NCBI RefSeq assembly: GCF_025971925.1
Contig: NZ_JAPDHV010000002.1
Span: 244,003-308,002, forward strand
Origin: Chryseobacterium oryctis
Lineage (GTDB): Bacteria; Bacteroidota; Bacteroidia; Flavobacteriales; Weeksellaceae
DNA: 64,000 nt
Reading direction: 5' to 3'
Positions 25,932 through 34,419 of the stretch are shown piece by piece. How positions within the stretch are numbered: position 1 is the first letter of the stretch; the number at the start of each line of letters is the position of its first letter. The translations under genes and the position numbers were made by a program. Under the pieces are notes generated by a model that saw nothing but the letters and a program-made list of their open reading frames with translations, did not search any database and was not told the origin of the DNA.

Positions 25932-25968
25932 AACTTTCTTATTCTCACCGAGTAAGAAAGTTTTTTAT
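25932..25968 (+). terminator. Terminator of the four-gene cluster
   Basis: AACTTTCTTA pairs with TAAGAAAGTT (perfect 10-bp stem, 11-base loop), followed by a T run. Confidence 0.85.
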
Positions 25969-26076
25969 TTTTTACCCTTTATATACATTAAAAACGACAT
26001 CATAAGTAACTTAAATTCAGTTATTTTCCCATCTTAAAACCGTAAAACCACTGCTAAAAATATTATACAGGTCATA

Positions 26077-26084
26077 TAACTTTG
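26077..26084 (+). promoter_or_regulatory. Promoter -7 element (TAACTTTG)
   Basis: TAnnTTTG match 18 bases before the ATG at 26103. It supports that ATG over the upstream in-frame TTG at 26082, which would overlap the promoter. Confidence 0.55.
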
Positions 26085-26102
26085 GTATCAGAAATAAATA
26101 CC

Positions 26103-26501
26103 ATGAAAACAGAAAAAGTTATAATCTCATTCAATAATGGTAGCGTACCTCCTCCTTATGCCTATCGATATGAAATATCATTTTCCAAGCAAACAGGAAA
26201 TGCAAATTTGAAAATTTTCAAAGGATATGATAGTAATGAAGAACTGATATTATCTGAATCAGAAAAATTCAATTCTGATATTCTTCGTCAGCTTCTATCA
26301 GAATTAGAAACCATCGTTCCTAGAGACAATTTTAATATAATAGGAGGTAGCCAAAGAATAATCGAAATCATATCAGACAATCATACGGGAAGAATTGAGA
26401 TTGAGCCTGATAATGAAAAAGGAATTTCACTTTTTAACCGCTTTCTTTATTTATACAACAATAATTTTTCAGACATCATAAACAAAAACATTAACCTTTA
26501 A
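26103..26501 (+). CDS. Small protein paired with a calpain-like protease
   Basis: 132 residues from the ATG at 26103. No signal peptide or membrane segment. The sequence begins with a beta-rich stretch (KVIISFNNGSVPPPYAYRYE), then a helix around SDILRQLLSELETIVPR. I do not recognise a named family, though the size and layout recall small protease-inhibitor proteins. It lies 13 bases upstream of the calpain-like gene and shares its promoter, so it may be an inhibitor, chaperone or immunity-type partner; this is inference from position. Confidence 0.6.
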   Translation: MKTEKVIISFNNGSVPPPYAYRYEISFSKQTGNANLKIFKGYDSNEELILSESEKFNSDILRQLLSELETIVPRDNFNIIGGSQRIIEIISDNHTGRIEIEPDNEKGISLFNRFLYLYNNNFSDIINKNINL

Positions 26502-26514
26502 ACAAATTATTATC

Positions 26515-27819
26515 ATGGACAAAGCACCAATCGAAATGTTTGTAGGGGTCATCAACCCTTACGCATTAACAGAAGCTATTACAGGGAAAAAATTCGACTG
26601 GAAAGATCCTAAATCTTTTCAAATCCTTGAGCAAACTTTAGAAAAAAACTACTCTGAACTCTTTGATATTAAATACAATTCTCCTTTATATGCAGGATTA
26701 GAACTAATGAAAGACAATTCTGTAAAACCTTTAAAAATTGAAGATATCAAAGTAAGAGCAGCAGACAAACAAGAATCACTAGACTTTTCAACTATCACTA
26801 ACCTAAAAGACCTTAATAAAATAGGAGTCAAGAACCTTGACACAATTGCTGTAAAAAATGCAAGACTGGACAAAGGAGACGTAAAAGTGGTTTTAAACAT
26901 TCCGACTGTGAATAATACAATAAGCAACAAACTAATTTCTCCAACGTTAAAAAATATTATTTTCGGAAATTTCACAGTTGAAACAGGCTGGACTCCCGCA
27001 AACACATCATGGAGTGACAGAGGAAATTTCTTTAATGATGTGGTTGAATATAACGATCCTATTCAGGGAGCCGTTGGAAATTGCTATTTTATTTCTGCTA
27101 TTGCTGCCGTAGCCTGGGCTTCCCCTTATCTAATCGAACATAAAGTAAGAGCCACGGGAACAGGAGAAGCTGATAGAGTGAATGCCATACAGTTTTACAC
27201 AAAAGGAGGTGGAAAAGATGCACCGAGCAGATTGGTAGAAGTTACCGACAGAACCATTATCAACAACTCAAATAATCCTGTATACTGTAGAAGTAATGAT
27301 GCTGGTGAAATTTGGCCTGCTGTTTACGAAAAAGCTTTTGCAAAATGGATCAACCAGACCAACGATGACAGACCGGATATTTCTAAAACAGCGTACGGAG
27401 ATCCTGTAAAAGCTGTTGCTCAGCTTAACAATAAGACTCCTTTTTATTACAACACCGATTCAAGAACAGCTCTTGATTTATTCGGAATAGTCCGAGGAAA
27501 TTCTATGAGTTACAAAACTATTAATCCGATGGTTGCTTGGACTTATGGTTCAGGTAGAGATTATTCAGGTTCTAACATTGTTGGGAATCACGCTTATACA
27601 ATCTTAGGTTGGTCTACCTTCAATAATAAAAATTATATCATTCTGAGAAATCCTTGGGGAGTGACAGAACCAAACGGGCTAAATTCTTATCAAGGTTTAA
27701 TAAGCTTTTTTGATGGTAGTTTCTGGAGACCAATCAATATGATTGGTAACGATGGAGTATTTGCCTTAGAAATCAACTCATTCAAGTATTATTTTGCAGG
27801 AATGGGAGTTGCTAAATAA
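26515..27819 (+). CDS. Calpain-like (C2 family) cysteine peptidase
   Basis: 434 residues without a Sec signal. The N-terminal about 165 residues have no recognised domain. The peptidase core shows the C2 triad: Cys190 in DPIQGAVGNCYFISAIAA, His359 in VGNHAYTILGW, and Asn379 in YIILRNPWG. The spacing and the RNPWG motif are those of calpains. Bacterial members are scattered, some secreted by non-Sec routes. The EIWPAVYEKAFAKW segment (about 265-278) is also a calpain core motif. Substrate and location are unknown. It probably forms a two-gene unit with the 26103 gene. Confidence 0.85.
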   Translation: MDKAPIEMFVGVINPYALTEAITGKKFDWKDPKSFQILEQTLEKNYSELFDIKYNSPLYAGLELMKDNSVKPLKIEDIKVRAADKQESLDFSTITNLKDLNKIGVKNLDTIAVKNARLDKGDVKVVLNIPTVNNTISNKLISPTLKNIIFGNFTVETGWTPANTSWSDRGNFFNDVVEYNDPIQGAVGNCYFISAIAAVAWASPYLIEHKVRATGTGEADRVNAIQFYTKGGGKDAPSRLVEVTDRTIINNSNNPVYCRSNDAGEIWPAVYEKAFAKWINQTNDDRPDISKTAYGDPVKAVAQLNNKTPFYYNTDSRTALDLFGIVRGNSMSYKTINPMVAWTYGSGRDYSGSNIVGNHAYTILGWSTFNNKNYIILRNPWGVTEPNGLNSYQGLISFFDGSFWRPINMIGNDGVFALEINSFKYYFAGMGVAK

Positions 27820-27846
27820 CACACGTATTTTTCATAAGTTAAATCC

Positions 27847-27882
27847 ATCTTTCACAGAATGATATCTGTGAAAGATTTTTAT
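27847..27882. terminator. Bidirectional terminator between convergent genes
   Basis: ATCTTTCACAGA pairs with TCTGTGAAAGAT (perfect 12-bp stem, 6-base loop), then a T run. It reaches the stop codon of the rhodanese gene. Confidence 0.8.
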
Positions 27883-28715
27883 ATTTCTTTAGCAATTTCT
27901 TTTCCTTCTCTTCTACTCCATTCGCTCCAAGAACCTACATATAAATTCGGAATATCAAATCCCGCATAATCCAATGCTAAAATAGTATGACATGCGGTAA
28001 CTCCAGAACCACAATGAACAATTAGATTTTGAGGTTTATTTATCAATAATTTTAAATATTTTTCTTTCAAAATTTCAGGTTTTAAGAAATTGCCATTTTC
28101 ATCCAGATTTTCAGAAAAAGGAATATTGATTGCTCCAGGAATATGCCCTGCAACCAAATCGATGGGCTCGGATTCTCCATTGTATCGGTAAGCATCTCTT
28201 ACATCAATCACAGTAGAAGAATTGTTTATTAATTCATTTTCAACATCTTCCAAAAACGAAACAGGAAGAAGCCATCTGTCTTTTTTAATAATTTCTGCCT
28301 TATCAAATTTTTCATTTCCCGAAGAAAAATCCAGATTTTCTTTTTCTGCAGCCTGAAATCCTCCATCCAAAACCTGAACATTTTCTAGCCCGAAAGATTT
28401 CAGCATCCACCATGCTCTTGCTGCCGCATTCGCTCCGTTTTTATCATCATAAACAACAACATGAGAGTCTTCTGAAATTCCCAAGTTTGACAACGTTTCA
28501 GCAAATTTTTCGATACTCGGAAGAGGATGTCTCCCTCCAAAAGCTGCATCTTCACCAATCTCAGCCAAATCTTTGTCCAAATCAATAAACCTTGTTCCTT
28601 TTATGTGCTTGTTTAAATAATTCTGCTCAGCATCTTTTCCCACTCTTGCATCAAGAATGATAAGATTTTCGTTTTGGAGATTTTTTAATTCGGATGGTAA
28701 TATTATTGGTGACAT
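27879..28715 (-). CDS. Sulfurtransferase with two rhodanese domains (mercaptopyruvate type)
   Basis: 278 residues from the ATG at 28713-28715. A longer in-frame start at 28775 would add 20 residues not typical of the family. Two tandem rhodanese domains: the N-terminal inactive one with LDARVGKDAEQNYLNKHIKG, and the catalytic C-terminal one with VIDVRDAYRYNGESEPID and the active-site loop HCGSGVTACH. The CGSGVTA loop is that of 3-mercaptopyruvate sulfurtransferases; thiosulfate enzymes have CRxGxTA. It transfers sulfur to thiols or cyanide in the cytoplasm. Confidence 0.9.
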   Translation of the reverse strand: MSPIILPSELKNLQNENLIILDARVGKDAEQNYLNKHIKGTRFIDLDKDLAEIGEDAAFGGRHPLPSIEKFAETLSNLGISEDSHVVVYDDKNGANAAARAWWMLKSFGLENVQVLDGGFQAAEKENLDFSSGNEKFDKAEIIKKDRWLLPVSFLEDVENELINNSSTVIDVRDAYRYNGESEPIDLVAGHIPGAINIPFSENLDENGNFLKPEILKEKYLKLLINKPQNLIVHCGSGVTACHTILALDYAGFDIPNLYVGSWSEWSRREGKEIAKEI

Positions 28716-28823
28716 TTTGTCGATTTTAAAATTAATTAGGTTTGAATAACAAAGCGGGTTAAAACCCGCTTCCATTAATTATAATTTTTTATTTCTTTTT
28801 CTGCTTTTTGACTATTCTTCGTT

Positions 28824-28882
28824 GTCAGGCTGAGCTTGTCGAAGCCTTTTTATGTATAGCCCTTCGACAAGCTCAGGGTGAC
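28824..28882. repeat. Palindromic intergenic repeat (REP-like)
   Basis: Two 22-base arms, 28824-28845 and 28861-28882, are near-perfect inverted copies sharing CTGAGCTTGTCGAAG and differing only at two inner-flank bases and the last one. This sequence is more GC-rich than its surroundings. I recall the motif as widely dispersed between genes in many bacterial genomes. It fills the gap between the rhodanese and HMG-CoA lyase genes. Confidence 0.75.
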
Positions 28883-28915
28883 ATAATACTAATCACTAAA
28901 TGGATAGCACAATTG

Positions 28916-29764
28916 TTAAAAATGAAAAATATCTTTTGCTTTGTTGTAAGAACTTTCAAAGTTTAACAGATTGAGATTATGCTCTATTTTTTCAACACTC
29001 ATAAAATTAATAACCTGTTCTGTAGGCATATTTCCAACTAAATCATCCTTCGCCATCGGGCAACCTCCAATTCCCTTAATTGCACTGTCGAATCTTGTAC
29101 AGCCTTGGTCGTAAGCTGCTTTTAATTTTGAATAAGAATCTTCATAACGGTTATGAAAGTGTCCTCCGAAATTAATTTCAGGATATTTTGACGGTATTTT
29201 TTCAAACAAAAGACTGATTATTTCAGGCGTTGCAACCCCCGTTGTATCAGAAAGTAAGACATCTTTAACCCCAATTTCTGAAAAACGTTGTGCCCAAAAA
29301 TCTACATCTTCCCATTTCCACATTTCGCCATAAGGATTTCCAAAAGCCATTGAAAAGTAGATATTTAATTGTCTCTTTTCACTTTTTACCAGCTCAAGCA
29401 TTTTAATGATTTCATCAAAAGCCTCCTCCTGAGTTTTATTGGTATTTCTGTGCTGAAATGTCTCAGAAATAGAAAACGGAAAACCAATAATATCTACAAC
29501 TTCATGTTTCAGAGCCTTTTCTGCTCCTCTGTAGTTCGCTACAATTGCAGAAACTTTTGTATCGGAACGAGATTTATCAATATTTTCGGCAACCTCATCA
29601 GAGTCAGCCATTTGCGGAATTGCTTTTGGAGAAACAAAACTCAGACAATCCAATACATCAAAACCAACGTCCATTAAAGAGTTGATATAATCGATTTTTT
29701 TATCTGTCGGGATAAATTCTCCCCAACCCTGCATTGCGTCGCGCGGACATTCAGTAAGAAACAT
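28916..29764 (-). CDS. Hydroxymethylglutaryl-CoA lyase
   Basis: 282 residues from the ATG at 29762-29764. A TTG seven codons upstream is less likely. It is a TIM-barrel lyase of the HMGL/isopropylmalate synthase family that cleaves HMG-CoA to acetoacetate and acetyl-CoA in leucine breakdown. The N-terminal ECPRDAMQG carries the metal-binding Asp and catalytic Arg. SDTTGVATP and GGHFHNRYEDS (metal-binding His residues) follow, and the active-site loop is GIGGCPMAKDDLVGN with the catalytic Cys. No other leucine-degradation gene is adjacent. Confidence 0.88.
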   Translation of the reverse strand: MFLTECPRDAMQGWGEFIPTDKKIDYINSLMDVGFDVLDCLSFVSPKAIPQMADSDEVAENIDKSRSDTKVSAIVANYRGAEKALKHEVVDIIGFPFSISETFQHRNTNKTQEEAFDEIIKMLELVKSEKRQLNIYFSMAFGNPYGEMWKWEDVDFWAQRFSEIGVKDVLLSDTTGVATPEIISLLFEKIPSKYPEINFGGHFHNRYEDSYSKLKAAYDQGCTRFDSAIKGIGGCPMAKDDLVGNMPTEQVINFMSVEKIEHNLNLLNFESSYNKAKDIFHF

Positions 29765-29836
29765 TTTCACTTTAGATTTTCTCAAAAATACACTTTTTTA
29801 TATAATCATAAATATCTAAATCTCATGATAATATAT

Positions 29837-30249
29837 TTTACTTAGAATCATTTTCTTCTCTAAGCTCCTTTATCTCCAAGCTAACATCATAGATTATAAT
29901 TTTGTATCCTATATAAGCATCTTCTTTGCTTGGAATATAGATGTCGTAGTAAGCATTTTCATTTATCTTCGAAAAATGATTAACCCTTCTTGCTATAGCT
30001 TGCCTTGTATCATAGATATCAATACTTCTAGCTTTTAATAAAAACGCTCTTATATCTGCAAAGCTATGTTTAAACTTTTCTTCATAATTAGTGATTTTAA
30101 TTACCTTCCCATTTGCATCATATTCATAGCTTTTATTTATAGATTCTTGCCGAAAAGTTGTAGACCATCTTCTCAACCTTCCCATATAATCATATTTTTT
30201 CCTGATTACAAAAGGACTCCATTCTGTTGAAATTTCTTCTAAGTATTCT
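29837..30249 (-). repeat. 413-bp near-identical repeat, copy 2
   Basis: This matches 30508-30920 at an offset of 671 bases with only three visible mismatches (at 30207, 30216, 30233), all within the last 45 bases. It covers the shared C-terminal coding halves of the two lipoprotein genes. Confidence 0.9.
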
Positions 30250-30491
30250 CCATCCGAATCAGGAGAATCTCTTTCTGGCAAAGTATACCTTTGTCTAATA
30301 TTTTTACCATTTTCTATAAAATCAAAATCATAGCGTCCTAGTTTCATTCTTCTTTCATCATATTTTTTTATATCAAAACAACATGTACTATCTATAACAC
30401 GTCCTTTAGATAAAGTAATATAGGATTTTTTTGAAGTACATGAAATTATAGTTATGCTCCACAAAATCACTATAATTATGCATTTTTTCAT
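29838..30491 (-). CDS. Lipoprotein, immunity-like, copy 2 of a tandem pair
   Basis: 217 residues. The signal MKKCIIIVILWSITIISC gives a lipobox with the modified Cys at 18. Residues about 19-80 are unique to this copy; from EYLEEISTEWSPF onward (about 136 residues) the protein is identical to its upstream neighbour except one Ile/Val change. The shared part contains KYDYMGRLRRWSTTF and a YEYDANGKVIKITNYEE segment common in small Chryseobacterium lipoproteins. It follows copy 1 and the metallopeptidase gene on the same strand. An immunity role is inferred from this arrangement. Confidence 0.75.
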   Translation of the reverse strand: MKKCIIIVILWSITIISCTSKKSYITLSKGRVIDSTCCFDIKKYDERRMKLGRYDFDFIENGKNIRQRYTLPERDSPDSDGEYLEEISTEWSPFVIRKKYDYMGRLRRWSTTFRQESINKSYEYDANGKVIKITNYEEKFKHSFADIRAFLLKARSIDIYDTRQAIARRVNHFSKINENAYYDIYIPSKEDAYIGYKIIIYDVSLEIKELREENDSK

Positions 30492-30507
30492 CTCAATTGT
30501 TTTGTTT

Positions 30508-30920
30508 TTTACTTAGAATCATTTTCTTCTCTAAGCTCCTTTATCTCCAAGCTAACATCATAGATTATAATTTTGTATCCTATATAAGCATCTTCTTTGC
30601 TTGGAATATAGATGTCGTAGTAAGCATTTTCATTTATCTTCGAAAAATGATTAACCCTTCTTGCTATAGCTTGCCTTGTATCATAGATATCAATACTTCT
30701 AGCTTTTAATAAAAACGCTCTTATATCTGCAAAGCTATGTTTAAACTTTTCTTCATAATTAGTGATTTTAATTACCTTCCCATTTGCATCATATTCATAG
30801 CTTTTATTTATAGATTCTTGCCGAAAAGTTGTAGACCATCTTCTCAACCTTCCCATATAATCATATTTTTTCCTGATCACAAAAGGGCTCCATTCTGTTG
30901 AAACTTCTTCTAAGTATTCT
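30508..30920 (-). repeat. 413-bp near-identical repeat, copy 1
   Basis: Partner of 29837-30249. The abrupt loss of identity upstream of 30920, inside both genes, marks the edge of a recent duplication or gene-conversion tract. Confidence 0.9.
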
Positions 30921-31219
30921 TGCGTATCTGCTTTCTCCTTATCAGGAAAGATTGTCCATTGCCGAACTAATGTACCATCAGAGTTTTCTTCTTCGTTTTG
31001 AGCATCGAATCCTGGTCTTTTGAAATTCTCTTTAAACAGTTTTTGTTTATACGAATTGGCTTCAAATTTCTTGATATCAAAACGAGAACTATCCAATATT
31101 ATTTTTTTTTCTGCCTCTATTACCAAATTGTGACTTATTGAATTTATAGATGTTTTTGCATTACAAGAGAATAATAAAAAACTATAAATAATTATTGAAA
31201 AGGAGAGTATTATTTTCAT
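30509..31219 (-). CDS. Lipoprotein, immunity-like, copy 1 of a tandem pair
   Basis: 236 residues from the ATG at 31217-31219. The in-frame TTG at 31240 overlaps a TAnnTTTG promoter element and is rejected. The signal MKIILSFSIIIYSFLLFSC ends at the lipidated Cys19. The N-terminal mature part (to about residue 100) is unlike copy 2: it has charged segments FDIKKFEANSYKQKLFKENF and a DGTLVRQWTIFPD motif. The C-terminal 136 residues are almost identical to copy 2. Located next to the putative effector metallopeptidase and transcribed in the same direction. Confidence 0.75.
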   Translation of the reverse strand: MKIILSFSIIIYSFLLFSCNAKTSINSISHNLVIEAEKKIILDSSRFDIKKFEANSYKQKLFKENFKRPGFDAQNEEENSDGTLVRQWTIFPDKEKADTQEYLEEVSTEWSPFVIRKKYDYMGRLRRWSTTFRQESINKSYEYDANGKVIKITNYEEKFKHSFADIRAFLLKARSIDIYDTRQAIARRVNHFSKINENAYYDIYIPSKEDAYIGYKIIIYDVSLEIKELREENDSK

Positions 31220-31237
31220 ATGTATATTTTGTAGTAT

Positions 31238-31245
31238 CAAAAATA
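31238..31245 (-). promoter_or_regulatory. Promoter -7 element for lipoprotein copy 1
   Basis: TATTTTTG on the minus strand, 18 bases before the ATG at 31219. It suggests the lipoproteins can be expressed independently of the metallopeptidase gene upstream. Confidence 0.5.
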
Positions 31246-31363
31246 GTTAAAATTACACATATTCTCATACCTTCCTTTTAACTTTAGAAAACATCAAACC
31301 TTCTAGGTTTATCATGAATACACTTTTTTCATGTTGAACTTAAGCCATGTACCTAGAATGGGA

Positions 31364-32893
31364 CTATTGGGGATCATTTTCTATCCTAGGTATGTTTGTG
31401 TTAGCTATTTTCCACTGCCATCTCCATAACGTCTCCCTTTCTTCCCCATCTAAAGTGCCGTCTGATTCCACCGCTCTGTAAGACATGTAATTATCTGTTG
31501 ATTTTTCTTCAAAAGTACACAGGATTCTTGATGTAGGAATTGGGTTTTCATCCATATGAGTATGATAAACTCCTAACCCATGTAAAACTTCATGAGCCAA
31601 AGACGTATCATCTTTTCTTTGGGTACTATACAAACTTTTGAAAAGCATTGCCGTATTTTTGTCTATTCCTTTTACCTCTCCTTCCAAAGCATGATTGTCT
31701 TTAAAAATAGGAGAACGAAAAGTTTTAAAAGAATCTTCTTGAAAAGCAAATACTGTAAAAACATTAGTATTAAGATATTCCTCATCAATCTGTTCATTTA
31801 AGTTTTTGTAGAAAATGCTCTTTAAAAAAAACTTATTCTTTGAAATATAAAGTTTTTTTACATAATCATGACAATCAGTATAGTCAGAAGAATGAAATAT
31901 TCCTCCGTCTGTCCATTTTACATCAGGCGAAGTATTACGACAGATATATTTTCCGTATTTATCATTTCCAAAGTTATCTTTTATAATTTTAAAATTTTCA
32001 TCTTTGCTTAAATCAAAAGGTACTTTTTCATCATAAAAAATATGCGGCATAATCAAACACTGATACATTGCTTTTCTTAAAGTGTCGGTCTCTTTAGGTT
32101 GTATATTACCTGTAAATTCTTCATCTTTTATTTTAGTTTTCACATTTACAAGAGCAAAATTTACAGTTTTCCTTACTTTATCATCGTTTTGCAATACTGT
32201 GATTTTACCCGCCAAAGATTTTTTGTATTTCTTATCCTGTGGATAAGCGTAAATCCTAATTTCTTTATTACTATCCAAATCTTTTTTGCAGGTAATGGTG
32301 ATTTCTTTTGTTTTGGATTGACGTATTCCTTTTTCTGCAGATTTATCAGCAAGTGTTTTGGGAGTGACATCAAAGAGTGTAGTATCATATTCAAACTCTA
32401 GGACAGAGTTTCTGGCAATTTCTACTATGGCAGACAAGGTAATACTAAACTGAGGCTGAGTAATCTCTTTTGGAAGTTTCATTGCTTCCACAGTTTCTTT
32501 TGAAAACATTGAAAGATATGGAACTTGATAGTTTCTTAGTTCTCTCTCTTTTTGACTTTTTCTAGATACCATATTAATTGGAATTTCCTCATACATATCT
32601 AAAAAACGATTAATTGCTTCTTCTGGTTTTAAGTTTGTTCTACCGTCTTTGTATCCACTTTTAATAAAGTATTTATACGTTATACCATAAGATTGACCAT
32701 TATCTTTTTTTCGATACCAATCAAAGCCAAAACTTCCATCGTAGGTTTTATGCACTGTTCTAAACTCTACTACTGCATGCAAAAAAGGGATTTCTTCAGT
32801 CTTGTTTTTCAATGAATTATTATTCAATATTCCTATTGGATTACTAAGTGATAAAGCTTTCACAAAAGTAAATCCATCATAAATGTTTCTCAT
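31364..32893 (-). CDS. Putative effector with zinc metallopeptidase domain
   Basis: 509 residues from the ATG at 32891-32893. The TTG at 32911 lies in the promoter element and is rejected. No Sec signal. The N-terminal part (about 35-330) has VEFRTVHKTYDGSFGFDWYR, a central ISLT-like beta region with VLEFEYDTTLFDV, and ITITCKKDLDSNKEIRIYAYP. This is a domain I associate with Bacteroidota secreted effector-like proteins. The C-terminal part carries HEVLHGLGVYHTH (His434, Glu435, His438, His444), a metzincin-type HExxHxxGxxH zinc site, and a downstream Met in DNYMSYR as a possible Met-turn. A toxic protease exported by a specialised system is inferred; the two lipoproteins downstream could protect the producer. 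Confidence 0.72.
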   Translation of the reverse strand: MRNIYDGFTFVKALSLSNPIGILNNNSLKNKTEEIPFLHAVVEFRTVHKTYDGSFGFDWYRKKDNGQSYGITYKYFIKSGYKDGRTNLKPEEAINRFLDMYEEIPINMVSRKSQKERELRNYQVPYLSMFSKETVEAMKLPKEITQPQFSITLSAIVEIARNSVLEFEYDTTLFDVTPKTLADKSAEKGIRQSKTKEITITCKKDLDSNKEIRIYAYPQDKKYKKSLAGKITVLQNDDKVRKTVNFALVNVKTKIKDEEFTGNIQPKETDTLRKAMYQCLIMPHIFYDEKVPFDLSKDENFKIIKDNFGNDKYGKYICRNTSPDVKWTDGGIFHSSDYTDCHDYVKKLYISKNKFFLKSIFYKNLNEQIDEEYLNTNVFTVFAFQEDSFKTFRSPIFKDNHALEGEVKGIDKNTAMLFKSLYSTQRKDDTSLAHEVLHGLGVYHTHMDENPIPTSRILCTFEEKSTDNYMSYRAVESDGTLDGEERETLWRWQWKIANTNIPRIENDPQ

Positions 32894-32908
32894 TTCTAAT
32901 TTTTTAAT

Positions 32909-32916
32909 CAAAACTA
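32909..32916 (-). promoter_or_regulatory. Promoter -7 element for the metallopeptidase gene
   Basis: TAGTTTTG on the minus strand, 15 bases before the ATG at 32893. It supports that start. Confidence 0.5.
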
Positions 32917-32976
32917 TTATCAGGAAGCGACAAAACTTGTCATATTAAAAAATTTTTCTATCATTTAAATTAAACT

Positions 32977-32984
32977 TAAATTTG
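32977..32984 (+). promoter_or_regulatory. Promoter -7 element (TAAATTTG) for pepT
   Basis: TAnnTTTG match 19 bases before the pepT ATG. No TTG at the -33 spacing. Confidence 0.5.
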
Positions 32985-33003
32985 CTTAAATAATATTTAG
33001 TTT

Positions 33004-34242
33004 ATGAAATTCAACCAATTGTGGAAAGAAAAATTACTGAACCGTTTTCTTAATTATGTAAAAATCTATTCAACAAGTGATGCTGAAAGCGAAACCACGC
33101 CTTCTACAGAAAGACAGTGGAATATCGCCAACTATATTACTGAAGAACTGAAAACGATAGGTCTTGAAGATGTTTCGATTGATGAAAATGGTTATATCAT
33201 GGGATATGTACCTTCAAATCTTGAAAATGATGATAAACCAACTATTGGATTTATTTCACATTATGATACTTCACCTGATTTCAGCGGAGAAAACGTAAAT
33301 CCTCAAATTTGGAAAAATTATGACGGAGGTGATTTGGTTTTGAATAAAGAAACAGGTTTTACTCTGTCTTCTTCAAAATTTGAAAGTTTAAAAAAATATA
33401 TCGGTCAGACTTTAATTACAACTGACGGAACTACACTTTTGGGAGCTGATGACAAAGCGGGTTGTGCCGAAATTGTAACGGCTGCAGAATATTTAATTGC
33501 TCATCCTGAAATTAAGCACGGAAGAATTGCTGTTGGATTTACTCCTGATGAAGAAATCGGAAGAGGAGCACACAAGTTTGATGTTGCTAAATTCGGAGCT
33601 GAATTTGCGTATACAATGGATGGCGGAGAAGTTGGGGAATTGGAATATGAAAACTTCAATGCAGCCGGAGCAGTCGTGAAAATCCACGGATTGAGTGTTC
33701 ACCCGGGGTATGCTTACGGAAAAATGATTAACGCAGCTTTATTGGCTTCTGAATTTGCTCAAATGCTTCCTGCAAACGAAACTCCGGCTACCACAAAAGG
33801 TTTTGACGGATTTTATCATTTAATGGATTTAAACGCTGATATTTCTGAAGCGAAACTTCAATATATCATCCGTGATCACGATGCCGATAAATTTGAAGCC
33901 AGAAAAAAATTCATGGAAGAAAAAGTTGCTGAATTTAATGCAAAACATGGTGATGGTACTGCCGAAATTGAAATTAAGGAGCAATACAGAAACATGAAAC
34001 AGCAATTTGAAGGCAAAATGCACATTATCGACATCGCTGCTGCTGCAATGAAAGAAGCTGGAATTGAACCTAAAATTAAGGCTATTAGAGGAGGAACAGA
34101 TGGTGCACAATTATCTTATATGGGATTACCTTGTCCGAATATTTTTGCAGGAGGAATTAACTTCCACGGACCTTACGAATATGTAGCTTTGGAAAGTATG
34201 GAGAAGGCAGCTGAAGTGATTATAAACATTGTAAAAGCTTAA
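33004..34242 (+). CDS. pepT: Peptidase T (tripeptide aminopeptidase)
   Basis: 412 residues, M20B family. PepT removes the N-terminal residue from tripeptides in the cytoplasm with two zinc ions. Zinc-binding and catalytic motifs: FISHYDTSPDFSG, TLLGADDKAGCAEI, FTPDEEIGRGAHKFD, YTMDGGEVGELE, and the final GGINFHGPYEYVALESM. The dimerisation domain contains HPGYAYGKMINA. Length is normal for the family. It has its own promoter and a strong terminator. Confidence 0.95.
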   Translation: MKFNQLWKEKLLNRFLNYVKIYSTSDAESETTPSTERQWNIANYITEELKTIGLEDVSIDENGYIMGYVPSNLENDDKPTIGFISHYDTSPDFSGENVNPQIWKNYDGGDLVLNKETGFTLSSSKFESLKKYIGQTLITTDGTTLLGADDKAGCAEIVTAAEYLIAHPEIKHGRIAVGFTPDEEIGRGAHKFDVAKFGAEFAYTMDGGEVGELEYENFNAAGAVVKIHGLSVHPGYAYGKMINAALLASEFAQMLPANETPATTKGFDGFYHLMDLNADISEAKLQYIIRDHDADKFEARKKFMEEKVAEFNAKHGDGTAEIEIKEQYRNMKQQFEGKMHIIDIAAAAMKEAGIEPKIKAIRGGTDGAQLSYMGLPCPNIFAGGINFHGPYEYVALESMEKAAEVIINIVKA

Positions 34243-34271
34243 AAATAAAAATAGATTTTTCCATAAAACTA

Positions 34272-34310
34272 AAAATAGGCTGTCTCACTTTTGAGACAGC
34301 CTATTTTGTT
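34272..34310 (+). terminator. Terminator of pepT
   Basis: Perfect 16-bp stem (34272-34287 with 34292-34307, containing GGCTGTCTCA / TGAGACAGCC) and a 4-base loop, with T residues at the end. It marks the left edge of the repeat-rich accessory region. Confidence 0.85.
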
Positions 34311-34333
34311 ATTAACTAATTTATAAAGTGACT

Positions 34334-34404
34334 TCCAGCTTAAAGTCACAGACCTTATGCAGCAATTTTTTATTGTTAGCTCAAAGTTATAAACTTTGCG
34401 CAAC
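34334..34404. repeat. Right-end fragment of the cassette repeat (copy A)
   Basis: A 64-base stretch, 34339-34402, is identical to 34989-35052 of the full element. Only the right end is present, finishing in the terminal repeat CTCAAAGTTATAAACTTTG. Confidence 0.85.
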
Positions 34405-34419
34405 GGGGATAAAACTACT

